Shown: positions 37,457 through 47,366 of the stretch, one piece after another
Numbering within the stretch: position 1 is the stretch's first letter
How the letters are laid out: each line of letters begins with the position of its first letter
The notes under the pieces: generated by a model
What the model was told of the DNA's origin: nothing
Seen by the model: the letters and a program-made list of their open reading frames with translations, nothing else
Databases searched by the model: none
Translations under genes and position numbers: made by a program
Assembly (NCBI RefSeq): GCF_963665675.1
Contig: NZ_OY762426.1
Span: forward strand, 558,001 to 622,000
Source of the DNA: an uncultured Methanolobus sp.
Lineage (GTDB): Archaea > Halobacteriota > Methanosarcinia > Methanosarcinales > Methanosarcinaceae
DNA length: 64,000 nt
Direction: 5' to 3'

Positions 37457-38908
37457 TTACATACCTCCCGGGATCAGTACTTTTACTGCTTCCATTGCCC
37501 AGTAGACAACTGGCTCTGACCAGAAAAAAAGTGCAAGTACACCAACTGCTGCAATGACCATTGCAACAGTATATGGGAATGGTTCCGAGACTTTTTCACT
37601 GTCTGTTGGCAGGAAGTACATATACTTGACAATCCTTGCATAGTAGCCCAGTGAAATTGCACTGTTAAGGATTGCAATTACTGCAAGCCAAACAAAGCCT
37701 GCCTGGATGGTTGATGAGAACAATATGAACTTGCTCATGTAACCTGCTGTGAGCGGGATACCTGCAAGCGCAAACACAAAGAGTGTCAGGCAGATTGCCG
37801 TTATTGGCATTCTCTTACCAAGACCCCTGAAGTTCTCAATGTGGTCAGGATCAGTGGAATCCTTGTTCTCTGAAAGTACCATGTATGTTACAGCTGCTGT
37901 TGCAATGAAAGCTCCGCCCTTCATGAAAGCGTGTGACAGTGCATAGAATATACCACCGCCAAGTGCCAGTGGCGTGAGTACCACAAATGCCATTGTGATG
38001 TAACCTGCCTGTGCAAGTGAGGAGTATGCAAGCATCCTCTTAACACTTGTCTGCTTAAGGGCTACAACGTTACCGTATGTCATTGTGATGACTGCAAGTA
38101 TTGCAAAGGCAATCTGCCAGTCTGCTTTCAGAGCAATGAGTGCAACCACAAATACCTTGAGAGCTGCTACGATACCCATCTTCTTTGAGCCTGCTGCAAG
38201 CAGTGCTGATACAACTGAAGGTGAACCCTGATATGTGTCAGGTGCCCACATATGGAATGGTACAAGAGCGATCTTGAAACCGAATCCAGCGATCAGGAGA
38301 ACCACTGCAACAATTCCCATTGGGCTTGATGCGAGTACACCTGCATTTGCTGCAACTCCAGGGATGCTGGTTGTACCTGTTGCTCCATACACATATGATA
38401 TGCCAAGGAGCATAAGTGCTGCTGAAAGTGAACCGATGATGAAGTACTTCATCGCCGCTTCCAGTGACTTGGCGTTCTTCTTCTCAAAGCCTGCAAGTGC
38501 GTATGTTGCAAGACTTGCAAGTTCGAATGCAACGAAGAGTACCATAAGGTCGTTTGCTGATGCAACGAACATCATACCGATTGTTCCAAACAGTCCAAGG
38601 GTAAAGAATTCCTCTGTGTTACTGTGACCTTCAGTGTACTTGATACCTGCAATACTGAAGAGCAGTGCAACCACAAGGAAGACTATCTTGAAGAACTGTG
38701 ACAGGGCATCAATTGACACTGTGTTATAGAACAATATTGCCTCTGTCCCAAGATTTGAAACTGTCAGTCCCAGTGCAACAAGGACACCGAGAGATGCCAG
38801 ATAGCCAAGTATCTTCTTTGATTCTGTCGGAAGGAAGAGTCCGATAAGCAATACTGCCAGTCCTGTAACTGCCATGGTTATTTCAGGTGCTAATAACATC
38901 ATATCCAT
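37457..38908 (-). CDS. fpoN: F420H2 dehydrogenase subunit FpoN (NuoN-like)
   Basis: A 483-residue antiporter-like membrane subunit with about 14 membrane segments. The conserved Glu/Lys line of the proton channel is visible (VAFELASLATYAL; KIALVPFHMWAPDTYQGSP; KRMLAYSSLAQAGY). It starts three bases after fpoM. It is one of three proton-pumping modules of the complex. Confidence 0.95.
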   Translation of the reverse strand: MDMMLLAPEITMAVTGLAVLLIGLFLPTESKKILGYLASLGVLVALGLTVSNLGTEAILFYNTVSIDALSQFFKIVFLVVALLFSIAGIKYTEGHSNTEEFFTLGLFGTIGMMFVASANDLMVLFVAFELASLATYALAGFEKKNAKSLEAAMKYFIIGSLSAALMLLGISYVYGATGTTSIPGVAANAGVLASSPMGIVAVVLLIAGFGFKIALVPFHMWAPDTYQGSPSVVSALLAAGSKKMGIVAALKVFVVALIALKADWQIAFAILAVITMTYGNVVALKQTSVKRMLAYSSLAQAGYITMAFVVLTPLALGGGIFYALSHAFMKGGAFIATAAVTYMVLSENKDSTDPDHIENFRGLGKRMPITAICLTLFVFALAGIPLTAGYMSKFILFSSTIQAGFVWLAVIAILNSAISLGYYARIVKYMYFLPTDSEKVSEPFPYTVAMVIAAVGVLALFFWSEPVVYWAMEAVKVLIPGGM

Positions 38909-38911
38909 TGT

Positions 38912-40399
38912 TTACACCCCCATTGCAGCCATAAGGCTGACTATGTGATCAGAGTTCGTCATCATCATATCAAGTACCGGGTTTGGATGAAGTCCGAAAT
39001 ATACTATAAGTATTGCAATGACTCCCATTGAAAAAGTCTGGAAGACATTGATATCCGTTACTGTACCGAGTTTCTCATTATAGACACCAAACATTGCCCT
39101 CTGAAGAGCCCACAGGTGATATGCTGCAGTTATCACAATGGCAAGCACTGCGATTATTACGTACATTGGCAGGTTCACAAAGCTTCCTGCGAGTACAGAT
39201 ACTTCAGCAATGAAACCACTTAGACCAGGAAGTCCGAGAGATGCCATAAATGTCAGTACCATTATAACTGCCAGTTTTGGCATCTTCTGTGCAAGACCGC
39301 CAAGGTCGTTGATGATCCTTGTACCTGTTGTGTTGTTGATAATACCACATGACATGAACATAATGCTCATGATAAGTCCGTGTGAGAACTGCTGGAACAT
39401 TGCCCCGGAAACGGAGAGTGATATCAGACCGGCTGCACCGAGTGTTACGTAGCCCATGTGACTTACACTGGAATATGCAACCATTCTCTTGAGGTCCTTC
39501 TGTGAGAGTGCAAGGAATGCACCGTAAATTATACTTACTGAACCAAGGACTGCCATGATGGTGATCATCAGGTTTGGTGATGCTGTAAATGGCAACATTG
39601 GAAGCATGACCTTAAAGAGACCATATCCACCGATCTTAAGCATGACAAAGAGCACACTGCCGGCAGTTGGCGCCTCAGTATATGCATCCGGAAGCCATGA
39701 GTGGAATGGGAAACTTGGTATCTTGACAATGAAACCGAAGAGCAGTGCAAGGAATATCATATCCTTTGCAATTCCGGATTCAATGAACTGGAACTGGGCA
39801 ATCAGTGTTGGTATGTCCAGTGTCGGAGTTCCTGTCATGTCCCATGCTGCGAAGTAAAGTCCGAATATACCAAGAAGCATCACAAGGGACGCCACGTGAG
39901 TATAGATAAAGAACTTAATTGCGGCTTTATGTTTGTTGGGTCCTCCCCATATGCTCACCATGAAGAAGAGCGGAATGAGAGTAAGCTCCCAGAACACGTA
40001 GAACAGGAAGAAGTCCAGTGCGGCGAATACACCAATAACTGCACCCTCTGTTGCAAGTATGCATGCGTAGAACTTGTTTGGTGATTTCCTGTCATCATTC
40101 CATGTGAAGAGAATGAGCAGCGGAAGTACAATTGCATTGAGAAGTATCAATGGCATTGCGATTCCGTCAACACCGAGATGGTAGGAAATTCCAAGGGATG
40201 GTACCCACTGTGCAAATTCTTCGAATTGGTTATCCGCTATAGTGCTGTCGAAGTTAAAGTACATGTATACTGTGAGTAACAGTACGATAACAGTGCCTGC
40301 AAGAGCTATTACTCTTGCCTGTTCCTTTGTTTTTGTGAATAATGCAAGTGCTGCGAATATCAGAGGTATCAGCACGATCATTGAAAGTATCGGCATCAT
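38912..40399 (-). CDS. fpoM: F420H2 dehydrogenase subunit FpoM (NuoM-like)
   Basis: A 495-residue antiporter-like membrane subunit. The signature FFLFYVFWELTLIPLFF carries the conserved Glu of transmembrane helix 5. VKIPSFPFHSWLPDAYTEAPTAGSV and KRMVAYSSVSHMGYVTLG are classic NuoM/MrpD motifs. Its start overlaps the fpoL stop by one base. Confidence 0.95.
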   Translation of the reverse strand: MMPILSMIVLIPLIFAALALFTKTKEQARVIALAGTVIVLLLTVYMYFNFDSTIADNQFEEFAQWVPSLGISYHLGVDGIAMPLILLNAIVLPLLILFTWNDDRKSPNKFYACILATEGAVIGVFAALDFFLFYVFWELTLIPLFFMVSIWGGPNKHKAAIKFFIYTHVASLVMLLGIFGLYFAAWDMTGTPTLDIPTLIAQFQFIESGIAKDMIFLALLFGFIVKIPSFPFHSWLPDAYTEAPTAGSVLFVMLKIGGYGLFKVMLPMLPFTASPNLMITIMAVLGSVSIIYGAFLALSQKDLKRMVAYSSVSHMGYVTLGAAGLISLSVSGAMFQQFSHGLIMSIMFMSCGIINNTTGTRIINDLGGLAQKMPKLAVIMVLTFMASLGLPGLSGFIAEVSVLAGSFVNLPMYVIIAVLAIVITAAYHLWALQRAMFGVYNEKLGTVTDINVFQTFSMGVIAILIVYFGLHPNPVLDMMMTNSDHIVSLMAAMGV

Positions 40400-42411
40400 C
40401 AGATTACCTCCATTACCACTTTAATGAGAATGACCAGAAGACTTACTCCGGTTATTACTGCAGTGGCATAATTCTGTACTGCTCCTGTCTGGAACTGACG
40501 CAGTGATTCACCAGCTTCCAGTGTAAGATCGCTGAACCATTTTACTGTCCAGTCAAATCCTCTGTCAACAGCACGTCCTGCAAAGGCAAAACCTTCGTAG
40601 ATTACTTTGACTGAAACAAAGTTGGTGAATATTGAGTTCTGGTAGTACCTGTTGTACAGGAGTTTGTAAATAGGGTTGTTTCTTGATACAAGGCTGTCCA
40701 TGTTGACAATCTTAAGTCCGTAAATCAGGAATGTAATTACAAGACCTGCAAGTGCTACGATAAGTGGCATCCAGAGGATGAGCAATGGCTCATGTCCTGC
40801 ATGTTCTGCAAGGTGATAACCACCAAGTGTTGCAAGTTCATGTATGTCCATGTGTACGAAGTTGTTCACGAATGTCTCACTTACAAATGTGTTGAACTTA
40901 TCTGCGGTAAGACCACCGAAGACCAGTGCAAACAGTGCAAGTATTGAGAGCGGGATTGTCATTGATGCAGGGGACTCATGACCACCATAATCTGTACGTG
41001 GCTTACCATAGAATGTCATGAAGATAAGCCTGAAGATATAGATAGAAGTCAGCAGAGCTGCTGCAATTGAAAATATGTATGGAATCCATGATCCGGTGGA
41101 TTCTCCAAAGAGGTATGCACTTTCAATTATTGCATCCTTACTGAAGAAACCACTTGTTCCTATGCCTGTTCCGGGGATACCCATTCCGGTAAGAGCCAGT
41201 GCCGCAATAATCATTGTTACTGCCGTAATTGGCATTACCTTTGCAACGCCTCCAAGCTGTCTCATATCATGTGTACCAACTGCGTGGATTACGCTACCTG
41301 CACACAGGAAAAGAAGTGCTTTGAAGAATGCGTGGTTGATCAGGTGGAAGATTGAAAAACCAACTGCTTCCGCACCGATTGCTGCACCTACACCAAGTCC
41401 GAGCATCATGTAACCAAGCTGACTTACGGTTGAGTATGCGAGCACACGTTTAAGGTCGTTCATAACGATACCCATTGTTCCTGCAAATATTGCAGTGAAA
41501 GCACCAACGTATGCTACTACCATAAGTGAACTTGGAGCTGCGATGAACATAGGGAATGTTCTTGCAACCAGGTAGACACCGGCTGTAACCATTGTTGCTG
41601 CGTGTATGAGAGCTGAGACGGTTGTTGGACCTTCCATTGCATCAGGCAGCCACACGTGGAGTGGGAACTGACCTGACTTACCAACAGCACCACCGAAGAA
41701 CAGGAGTGTTATCAGTGTGATGTGGCTAACCTCCATTCCAAAGATATTTGCATTTAATGCTGCAAGGTCTGGAATGTGGGCAAATATCTCGTCGAACCTG
41801 AGTATATAGACACCATCAGGAATGACTCCATTAAACATCTTGTAAAGATCTGCAAACAGGACAATTATACCTGTAAGGAACATCACATCACCAATTCTGG
41901 TTGTAAGGAAAGCCTTCTTTGCTGCTGTTGCAGCGGATGGCTTCTCGAACCAGAATCCGATGAGAAGATATGAACAGACACCCACAAGTTCCCAGCAAAT
42001 GAAGAGCTGGAGGATGTTGTCTGAAAGTATCAGACCAAGCATTGAAGCTGTGAAAAGTGCTGTTTCGGCAAAGTACCTTGAGGGTGCCTTGTCGTGTGAC
42101 ATGTAACCTGTTGAATAAATGTGGATAAGCAGACTTACGAATGTAACCATTGTAAGCATGACTGCTGCCAGCGGGTCAACAAGGATACCTATGTTGAGCA
42201 TGGCAAACCAGCTGTATGACTGGCTCACAACTTCATCAGGGTTTGCAAGCAGGTTCAATGTAATTAATAGCGATATTATAAATGATGTAGCAATAGCTGC
42301 TATTGGAATTATTGCACCGCCGGTTGGCAGTTTCTTCCCGAAGAAGAAAGTCAGCACAAAGGCAAGTGCAGGCAGGACCGGAATTAAAAATGCTAGATCT
42401 TCTACTGCCAT
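40399..42411 (-). CDS. fpoL: F420H2 dehydrogenase subunit FpoL (NuoL-like)
   Basis: A 670-residue subunit, the largest pump module, with about 16 membrane segments and the long C-terminal lateral helix typical of NuoL. Motifs include [19 protein letters not shown] and [23 protein letters not shown]-like sequence. The ATG at 42411 is preferred, as GGTGG lies upstream and the fpoK stop ends three bases before. A GTG at 42420 would add three residues. Confidence 0.95.
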   Translation of the reverse strand: [670 protein letters not shown]

Positions 42412-42413
42412 TT

Positions 42414-42716
42414 TTACCACCTCAGTACGTTAATATGCTCAAGACTGATCGTACCCTTCATTCTGTAAATGGCCAGCAGTATAGCAAAGCCGATTGCTGC
42501 TTCACAGGCTGCCAGTGCAATGGAGAACAATGCAAATACCTGTCCGGTAAGATCATCGTGGTAGCTTGAGAATGCCACAAGGTTAAGGTTTGCAGCGTTA
42601 AGCATGAGTTCCACGCACATGAGAATACGAATACCACTGCGCTGTGTCATCAGTCCATAGAGACCTATGGAGAAGATGATCGCTGCAACAGCAAGATAAA
42701 GTGCGACTGGTATCAT
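42414..42716 (-). CDS. fpoK: F420H2 dehydrogenase subunit FpoK (NuoK-like)
   Basis: A 100-residue membrane protein with three membrane segments. Conserved glutamates lie in helices 2 and 3 ([37 protein letters not shown]) and are part of the proton path. It overlaps the upstream fpoJ2 by four bases. Confidence 0.95.
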   Translation of the reverse strand: MIPVALYLAVAAIIFSIGLYGLMTQRSGIRILMCVELMLNAANLNLVAFSSYHDDLTGQVFALFSIALAACEAAIGFAILLAIYRMKGTISLEHINVLRW

Positions 42717-43021
42717 TTGTGATCATCTCCTTTTGCCATGTAGATGGCACCCATGAGCGAGGACAACAATACGATTGACATTATTTCAAACGGAATCACA
42801 AAATCAGTAAAGATCATAACTCCGATAGCCTCAATGTTACTCTGATCCTCGATATTCTGAGGGAGTTGGTCTACCGCAGGCCAGCTTGTGAAGAAAATTG
42901 CCACTATCATTATTGTCATGAACAGAGCGCCAATTATCATTCCAAGTATGCGTGGCTTAAAGTAGTCATACACAGATGTGGCAACATCCATTGCCGTAAA
43001 TGATATTTCTTTATTCAGCAT
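42713..43021 (-). CDS. fpoJ2: F420H2 dehydrogenase subunit FpoJ, C-terminal half
   Basis: About 102 residues corresponding to the C-terminal part of NuoJ, with two membrane segments ([37 protein letters not shown]). NuoJ is one chain in bacteria and is split here into two overlapping genes. The ATG at 43021 has GGGAG upstream; a TTG at 43030 in frame is possible. The overlap with fpoJ1 suggests coupled translation, not a frameshift error. Confidence 0.9.
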   Translation of the reverse strand: MLNKEISFTAMDVATSVYDYFKPRILGMIIGALFMTIMIVAIFFTSWPAVDQLPQNIEDQSNIEAIGVMIFTDFVIPFEIMSIVLLSSLMGAIYMAKGDDHK

Positions 43022-43289
43022 CTGTACCAAACTCCCTCTTAGTAAGCATTACAGCGAACAGTATCAATACACCTACTGCACCGATGTACACCAGTACCTG
43101 GGCAACACCGAGGAACTGTGCATTTAGCATTATGTAGAAAGCTGCAACAATAAACATTGTTATTACAAGTGCAATAGCTGCCCTTACTACATCCCTGGCT
43201 GTTACTACGAATACTGCGAACACTATCGATAAAAGAGCCAGGATCGCAAAGATTATTATTTCAATGATCGGACCTATTGTGGAGACCAT
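43011..43289 (-). CDS. fpoJ1: F420H2 dehydrogenase subunit FpoJ, N-terminal half
   Basis: A 92-residue N-terminal part of NuoJ with three membrane segments, including the conserved VLVYIGAVGVLILFAVML containing the pi-bulge helix of NuoJ. It overlaps the end of fpoI by 16 bases and the start of fpoJ2. Confidence 0.92.
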   Translation of the reverse strand: MVSTIGPIIEIIIFAILALLSIVFAVFVVTARDVVRAAIALVITMFIVAAFYIMLNAQFLGVAQVLVYIGAVGVLILFAVMLTKREFGTDAE

Positions 43290-43717
43290 CTGCTCACCTC
43301 CTCACCAGCTTCAGCCTCAGCATTTATGTCAACTTCCCTTGCCAGCATGTCCGGTGTAAAGAGAAGATCCTCATGGTTCCAGCGAATGACACCTGTCAGG
43401 TATACCTTTGTGCTTTCCAGTGCATCCTTTGGACACTGGCTGATACAAAGACCACAGAACAGACAATGACCTATGTCAATTGAAGGGAACCATCTCTGCT
43501 TGTCACTTTCCGGACTGACACGTGCCCTGACTATCTTAATACAATTATTGGGACATGTGTTGGCACATATTCCACAACCTATACATTTCGTTTTATCTAA
43601 CTTTTGCAAGCCCCTGAACCTGTCTGAAAGTTTTGTTGGTTCTTCCGGACACATTCTTGTAACAGGGGGACCAAAATAGATGTTCTTTACTGCTGTTATG
43701 ATATTTTTAATAACCAT
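43274..43717 (-). CDS. fpoI: F420H2 dehydrogenase subunit FpoI (NuoI-like ferredoxin subunit)
   Basis: A 147-residue peripheral subunit with two [4Fe-4S] motifs: C45, C48, C51, C55 and C85, C88, C91, C95. The proline after each fourth cysteine is conserved. It passes electrons from the FpoF side toward FpoB. It begins directly after the fpoH stop. Confidence 0.95.
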   Translation of the reverse strand: MVIKNIITAVKNIYFGPPVTRMCPEEPTKLSDRFRGLQKLDKTKCIGCGICANTCPNNCIKIVRARVSPESDKQRWFPSIDIGHCLFCGLCISQCPKDALESTKVYLTGVIRWNHEDLLFTPDMLAREVDINAEAEAGEEVSRWSPQ

Positions 43718-44758
43718 TTAGTATACCCCCAGCAGACCAAGTCCGATTACCCATCCGAGGTTAAGGAGGGACAATGGCAGAAGTTTTTTCCAGCTCAGAT
43801 CTACTACCTGATCGATCCTGTACCTTGGAACTGCCCATCTGATCATGATGATAAAGAGCATTACCAATGCTACCTTCAACAAATAGAATGCTGTTGGAAG
43901 AATTACACCAAGGATCGTTATATCAGTCAGGAATGCAGGCAGATTCCATCCACCGAGGAACAATAGTACAACAAGCATTGAACCAAGGATCAAGTGGATA
44001 TATTCTGCGAAGAAGCCATAACCGAATCTCATGCTCGTATATTCGGTAATCCAACCGGCAATGAGTTCCTCTTCTGACTCGTTCTGGTCAAAAGGATGAC
44101 GGCCCATATCAGCCATAAGAGCAATGAAAAACACAATTGCTCCCAGAGGCTGCATGATTATGAACCACATAGGACTCTGAGCTTCGGCAATTTCTACTAT
44201 ATTCAGTGAACCTGCCATAATGGCGACACTCACAACACAGATACCAAGAGGAACTTCATATCCTATCATACGTGCGAAGTTCCTGAAAGCTCCAAGAACG
44301 GAGAACTTGTTGTTCGCACTGTAGGCAACCATAAAAATACCGATAATCGAAATAGCAGACATGGCCTCTATATAGAGGAGACTTATATCCATCTCGGTTG
44401 CTGCAATCACATAACTCTGACCATCAATAATTATGGCACCGAAAGGAAGTGCCACAAGCATCAGGAAAACAGATCCCATAAGAACGATTGGTGCTGAAAC
44501 GAATAACAATCGGTCAGCATTCTTAGGTATGATATCTTCTTTCGTGAACAGTTTAATAGCATCGGCAGCGAGCTGGAGTAAACCATGGGGACCTACTCTC
44601 ATAGGACCATATCTCTGTTGCACATCTGCTGAGAGTTTACGCTCAAACCAGACAGCTACACAGGCACCACCGAAAACAGCACCCATTATACACAATCCGA
44701 GGATTCCTCTCAGAATAGGGTTATAGATTATTGATTCTATATCCATCATCATAATCAC
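43718..44758 (-). CDS. fpoH: F420H2 dehydrogenase subunit FpoH (NuoH-like)
   Basis: A 346-residue membrane subunit with about eight helices that forms part of the quinone-type (here methanophenazine) site. The loops WFERKLSADVQQRYGPMRVGPHGLLQ and MGRHPFDQNESEEELIAGW are NuoH signatures with the acidic funnel residues. It overlaps fpoD by four bases. Confidence 0.96.
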   Translation of the reverse strand: MIMMMDIESIIYNPILRGILGLCIMGAVFGGACVAVWFERKLSADVQQRYGPMRVGPHGLLQLAADAIKLFTKEDIIPKNADRLLFVSAPIVLMGSVFLMLVALPFGAIIIDGQSYVIAATEMDISLLYIEAMSAISIIGIFMVAYSANNKFSVLGAFRNFARMIGYEVPLGICVVSVAIMAGSLNIVEIAEAQSPMWFIIMQPLGAIVFFIALMADMGRHPFDQNESEEELIAGWITEYTSMRFGYGFFAEYIHLILGSMLVVLLFLGGWNLPAFLTDITILGVILPTAFYLLKVALVMLFIIMIRWAVPRYRIDQVVDLSWKKLLPLSLLNLGWVIGLGLLGVY

Positions 44759-45879
44759 CGGTCAACCTCACTGGTACATGTGTCCATACTGCCGGCAATT
44801 GCCACGATATCTGCAACTTCCACACCTTTGATCAGTGGTGGCAGAGCCTGTAGTGTTGGATACACAGGTCCTCTTACTTTTGCACGGTATGGTTTGTCAG
44901 ATCCATCAGACACCATATACATTCCCATTTCTCCCCGTGGAGACTCAACACGGTGGAAAACCTCTCCGGGTGGAACTCTCATTACAGGAGACCTCTTACC
45001 ATACGGAGTGTTCTCCGGGAAGAGGGGTCCGTCAGGAATCTGGTCAAGACACTGCTCTACAATGTACATGCTTTCACGCATCTCATCAAGACGTACCTGA
45101 ATCCTTGCATAAACGTCACCATCTGTGTGCGTACAAACCTTAAAATCAAGGTCCTTGTAGACAAGGTAAGGTTCATCCTTCCGGATATCAAAAGCAAAAC
45201 CTGATGCCCTGAGTGGCGGACCGGAAACACCAAGATCTTTTGCAACATCTGCTGCAAGAACGCCTATACCCTTAGTTCTTGCTTTGTAGATAGAGTCGGT
45301 GCTGAATAATTCTTCATATTCGTCAATGGCCTTTTTCAGATTTCCGAAGACATATTTAGCATCATCCTTGAATCCTTCGGGGAGGTCATCCTTTACACCA
45401 CCATAACGCAGGAAACTGTGTGTGATACGTGCTCCTGTAAGGGAGTCAATAACAGACATCAGATCTTCCCTGTCCCTGATGGTATACATGAACATACTCA
45501 CAAAACCTACGAATTCAGCATATTCCCCCATAGCAAGGAGGTGGCTCTGTAATCTGGAAAGTTCCTCTATTATAACACGGATGTATTGTGCTCTTTCAGG
45601 CACTTCAATACCTGCAAGTTTCTCGACGCAACCAACATATACTTCCTCGTTGGTCATTGCTTCAAGGTAACATATCCTGTCCATTATGGTAATACCCTGA
45701 AGATATGTCTTGTTTTCAAGGATCTTTTCAATGCCCTTGTGGATATAACCCATTTCTATTTCAGAGTCCATAACGGTTTCGCCCCTCAACTTCACATTCA
45801 ATCTCCAGGGACCGAAAAGCATAGGATGTTGCGGGCCAATTTGTAATATCATTTCAGAAGGTCCAACTGTTTTATCCAT
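44755..45879 (-). CDS. fpoD: F420H2 dehydrogenase subunit FpoD (NuoD-like)
   Basis: A 374-residue 49-kDa-type peripheral subunit. QIGPQHPMLFGPWRLNVKLRGE near the N-terminus and the C-terminal DIVAIAGSMDTCTSEVDR are family features. It forms the methanophenazine pocket with FpoB and FpoH. NuoC and NuoD are separate here, as in other archaea. Confidence 0.96.
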   Translation of the reverse strand: MDKTVGPSEMILQIGPQHPMLFGPWRLNVKLRGETVMDSEIEMGYIHKGIEKILENKTYLQGITIMDRICYLEAMTNEEVYVGCVEKLAGIEVPERAQYIRVIIEELSRLQSHLLAMGEYAEFVGFVSMFMYTIRDREDLMSVIDSLTGARITHSFLRYGGVKDDLPEGFKDDAKYVFGNLKKAIDEYEELFSTDSIYKARTKGIGVLAADVAKDLGVSGPPLRASGFAFDIRKDEPYLVYKDLDFKVCTHTDGDVYARIQVRLDEMRESMYIVEQCLDQIPDGPLFPENTPYGKRSPVMRVPPGEVFHRVESPRGEMGMYMVSDGSDKPYRAKVRGPVYPTLQALPPLIKGVEVADIVAIAGSMDTCTSEVDR

Positions 45880-45889
45880 AATTTAACCC

Positions 45890-46366
45890 TCACACTAAAT
45901 TCCTGGCTGTCTTGTTGGGGAAGCCTTTGTAATCCTTACGCCATGGCCACTCGCCATGTAGCTCATCCGGAAGTAAAAGAGGTTTAAGGTTAGGATGATT
46001 AAGGTACTTCACACCAAACATTTCGTACGTTTCTCTTTCGTACCAGTTCGCATTCCAGTAAACAGGCACCACGGATTCAATTTCCGGATTATCCCTTGGA
46101 AGGACAGCCTTCATGGAAATAACTACCGGATGTTCATAGGAACCTATTACATATATCACTTCGATCTCATTTCTGTCCGGATAGTCTGCTCCTAGTTCAC
46201 AGCAGAGATGGCCAAAAGACAGGTCTTCCTTGAGGTAGCGGCAAACGTCCACTACATTTTCAGGCTTCACTTTGGCAACAATCCTTATGTCAGACTCGAT
46301 TTCTGCATCATAGATATCTTCAGGAAACTTGCCTGAAAGTGAAGAAATTATAGAATTAGCATCCAT
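45890..46366 (-). CDS. fpoC: F420H2 dehydrogenase subunit FpoC (NuoC-like)
   Basis: A 158-residue 30-kDa-type subunit. The C-terminal YERETYEMFGVKYLNHPNLKPLLLPD with EWPWRKDYKG is the conserved NuoC signature. It starts nine bases after fpoB and ends ten bases before fpoD. Confidence 0.95.
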   Translation of the reverse strand: MDANSIISSLSGKFPEDIYDAEIESDIRIVAKVKPENVVDVCRYLKEDLSFGHLCCELGADYPDRNEIEVIYVIGSYEHPVVISMKAVLPRDNPEIESVVPVYWNANWYERETYEMFGVKYLNHPNLKPLLLPDELHGEWPWRKDYKGFPNKTARNLV

Positions 46367-46375
46367 TAATTCACC

Positions 46376-46936
46376 TCAATACTCTGTACCTTTGTCCTTC
46401 TTTGCCTCGATCTTTTTCTGGATCTCAACAAATCCCTGGATCAAAGCTTCACATCTGGGTGGACATCCCGGGACATAAACATCTACAGGAAAGATCTCAT
46501 CGATGTTCTGGTGTGTACTGTATGATTCGTAGAAAGGACCACCACTGATTGCACAATCCCCAAAGCATATGCACCACTTTGGCGCAGGCATCTGATCCCA
46601 TATCCTCTTCAGGGCTGGCAGGTACTTCTTTGTTACATAACCACTGATAATCAGTACGTCGGCATGTCTTGGGGAGTTACGTGGGATAATACCGAAACGA
46701 TCAGTATCGTAGTGAGCCATACCTGTGGCAAGCAGCTCTACACCACAACAACCCATTGCATTTACAGTAAACCACAATGAATTCTTACGGCCCCAGTTAA
46801 GGACATCCTGGATCTTTGTTTTCTTAATGAAATCACAGATCGCATTTGACTCGGTAAGCATCGTTCCCGGAACATCAGTATACCCAATGTCCAAAGCATC
46901 ATTTTGTTCGACATTCGTCTGCTCTACTTCATCCAT
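46376..46936 (-). CDS. fpoB: F420H2 dehydrogenase subunit FpoB (NuoB-like)
   Basis: A 186-residue subunit carrying the terminal N2-type [4Fe-4S] cluster. The tandem cysteines C63-C64 in NAMGCCGVELLATG, with cysteines in CFGDCAISGGPF and VPGCPPRCEAL, are the cluster ligands. It overlaps the fpoA end by 13 bases. Confidence 0.96.
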   Translation of the reverse strand: MDEVEQTNVEQNDALDIGYTDVPGTMLTESNAICDFIKKTKIQDVLNWGRKNSLWFTVNAMGCCGVELLATGMAHYDTDRFGIIPRNSPRHADVLIISGYVTKKYLPALKRIWDQMPAPKWCICFGDCAISGGPFYESYSTHQNIDEIFPVDVYVPGCPPRCEALIQGFVEIQKKIEAKKDKGTEY

Positions 46937-47316
46937 TTAAGAGCCTCCTTCTTGATCAGATAAACGTAGCCAAACAATACAACAAAAATAAAGACTAACA
47001 TTTCGACAGTTGCTATAAAATCAATATTATGTCCCTTGAAAATTGTCGCCCAGGGATAAAGGAAAAGGACTTCAATATCAAAGAGAACAAAAGCAATGGC
47101 ATAAAGATAATACTCGACATTGAACTGTATTCTGGCATTTCCTCTTGGTACGGAACCAGCTTCATATGTCGCATACTTTGCTGATGCTTTACTCCTCGGG
47201 CTTATCAATTTTATGATAAGCATTGTCATAGGAGGCATCACTAGTGCCACGATGAGAATTATTGCAACCGGTATGTAACTATTGGCTATGTTACTAATAT
47301 CGATTATTCCTGACAT
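46924..47316 (-). CDS. fpoA: F420H2 dehydrogenase subunit FpoA (NuoA-like)
   Basis: A 130-residue membrane subunit with three helices. The loop YEAGSVPRGNARIQFNVEYYLYAIAFVLFDIEVLFLYPW is diagnostic of NuoA. It is the first gene of the operon. The ATG has AGGAG upstream (TTTCAGGAGAATAGTTT). Confidence 0.95.
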   Translation of the reverse strand: MSGIIDISNIANSYIPVAIILIVALVMPPMTMLIIKLISPRSKASAKYATYEAGSVPRGNARIQFNVEYYLYAIAFVLFDIEVLFLYPWATIFKGHNIDFIATVEMLVFIFVVLFGYVYLIKKEALKWMK

Positions 47317-47355
47317 AAACTATTCTCCTGAAAGTTATAAACGTAGATAGACTAT

Positions 47356-47366
47356 TTGTATAAAAC
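47356..47366 (-). promoter_or_regulatory. fpoA: Candidate TATA box of the fpo operon
   Basis: The minus strand reads GTTTTATACAAATAG about 45 bases before the fpoA start, leaving space for a short leader with AGGAG. A second AT-rich candidate (ATTTAAATATG, about 47479-47489) lies farther upstream. Confidence 0.35.

Noticed and set aside
43011..43030. Possible frameshift in fpoJ
   Set aside because: Both halves have their own start codons and ribosome sites, and the overlap resembles others in the operon.
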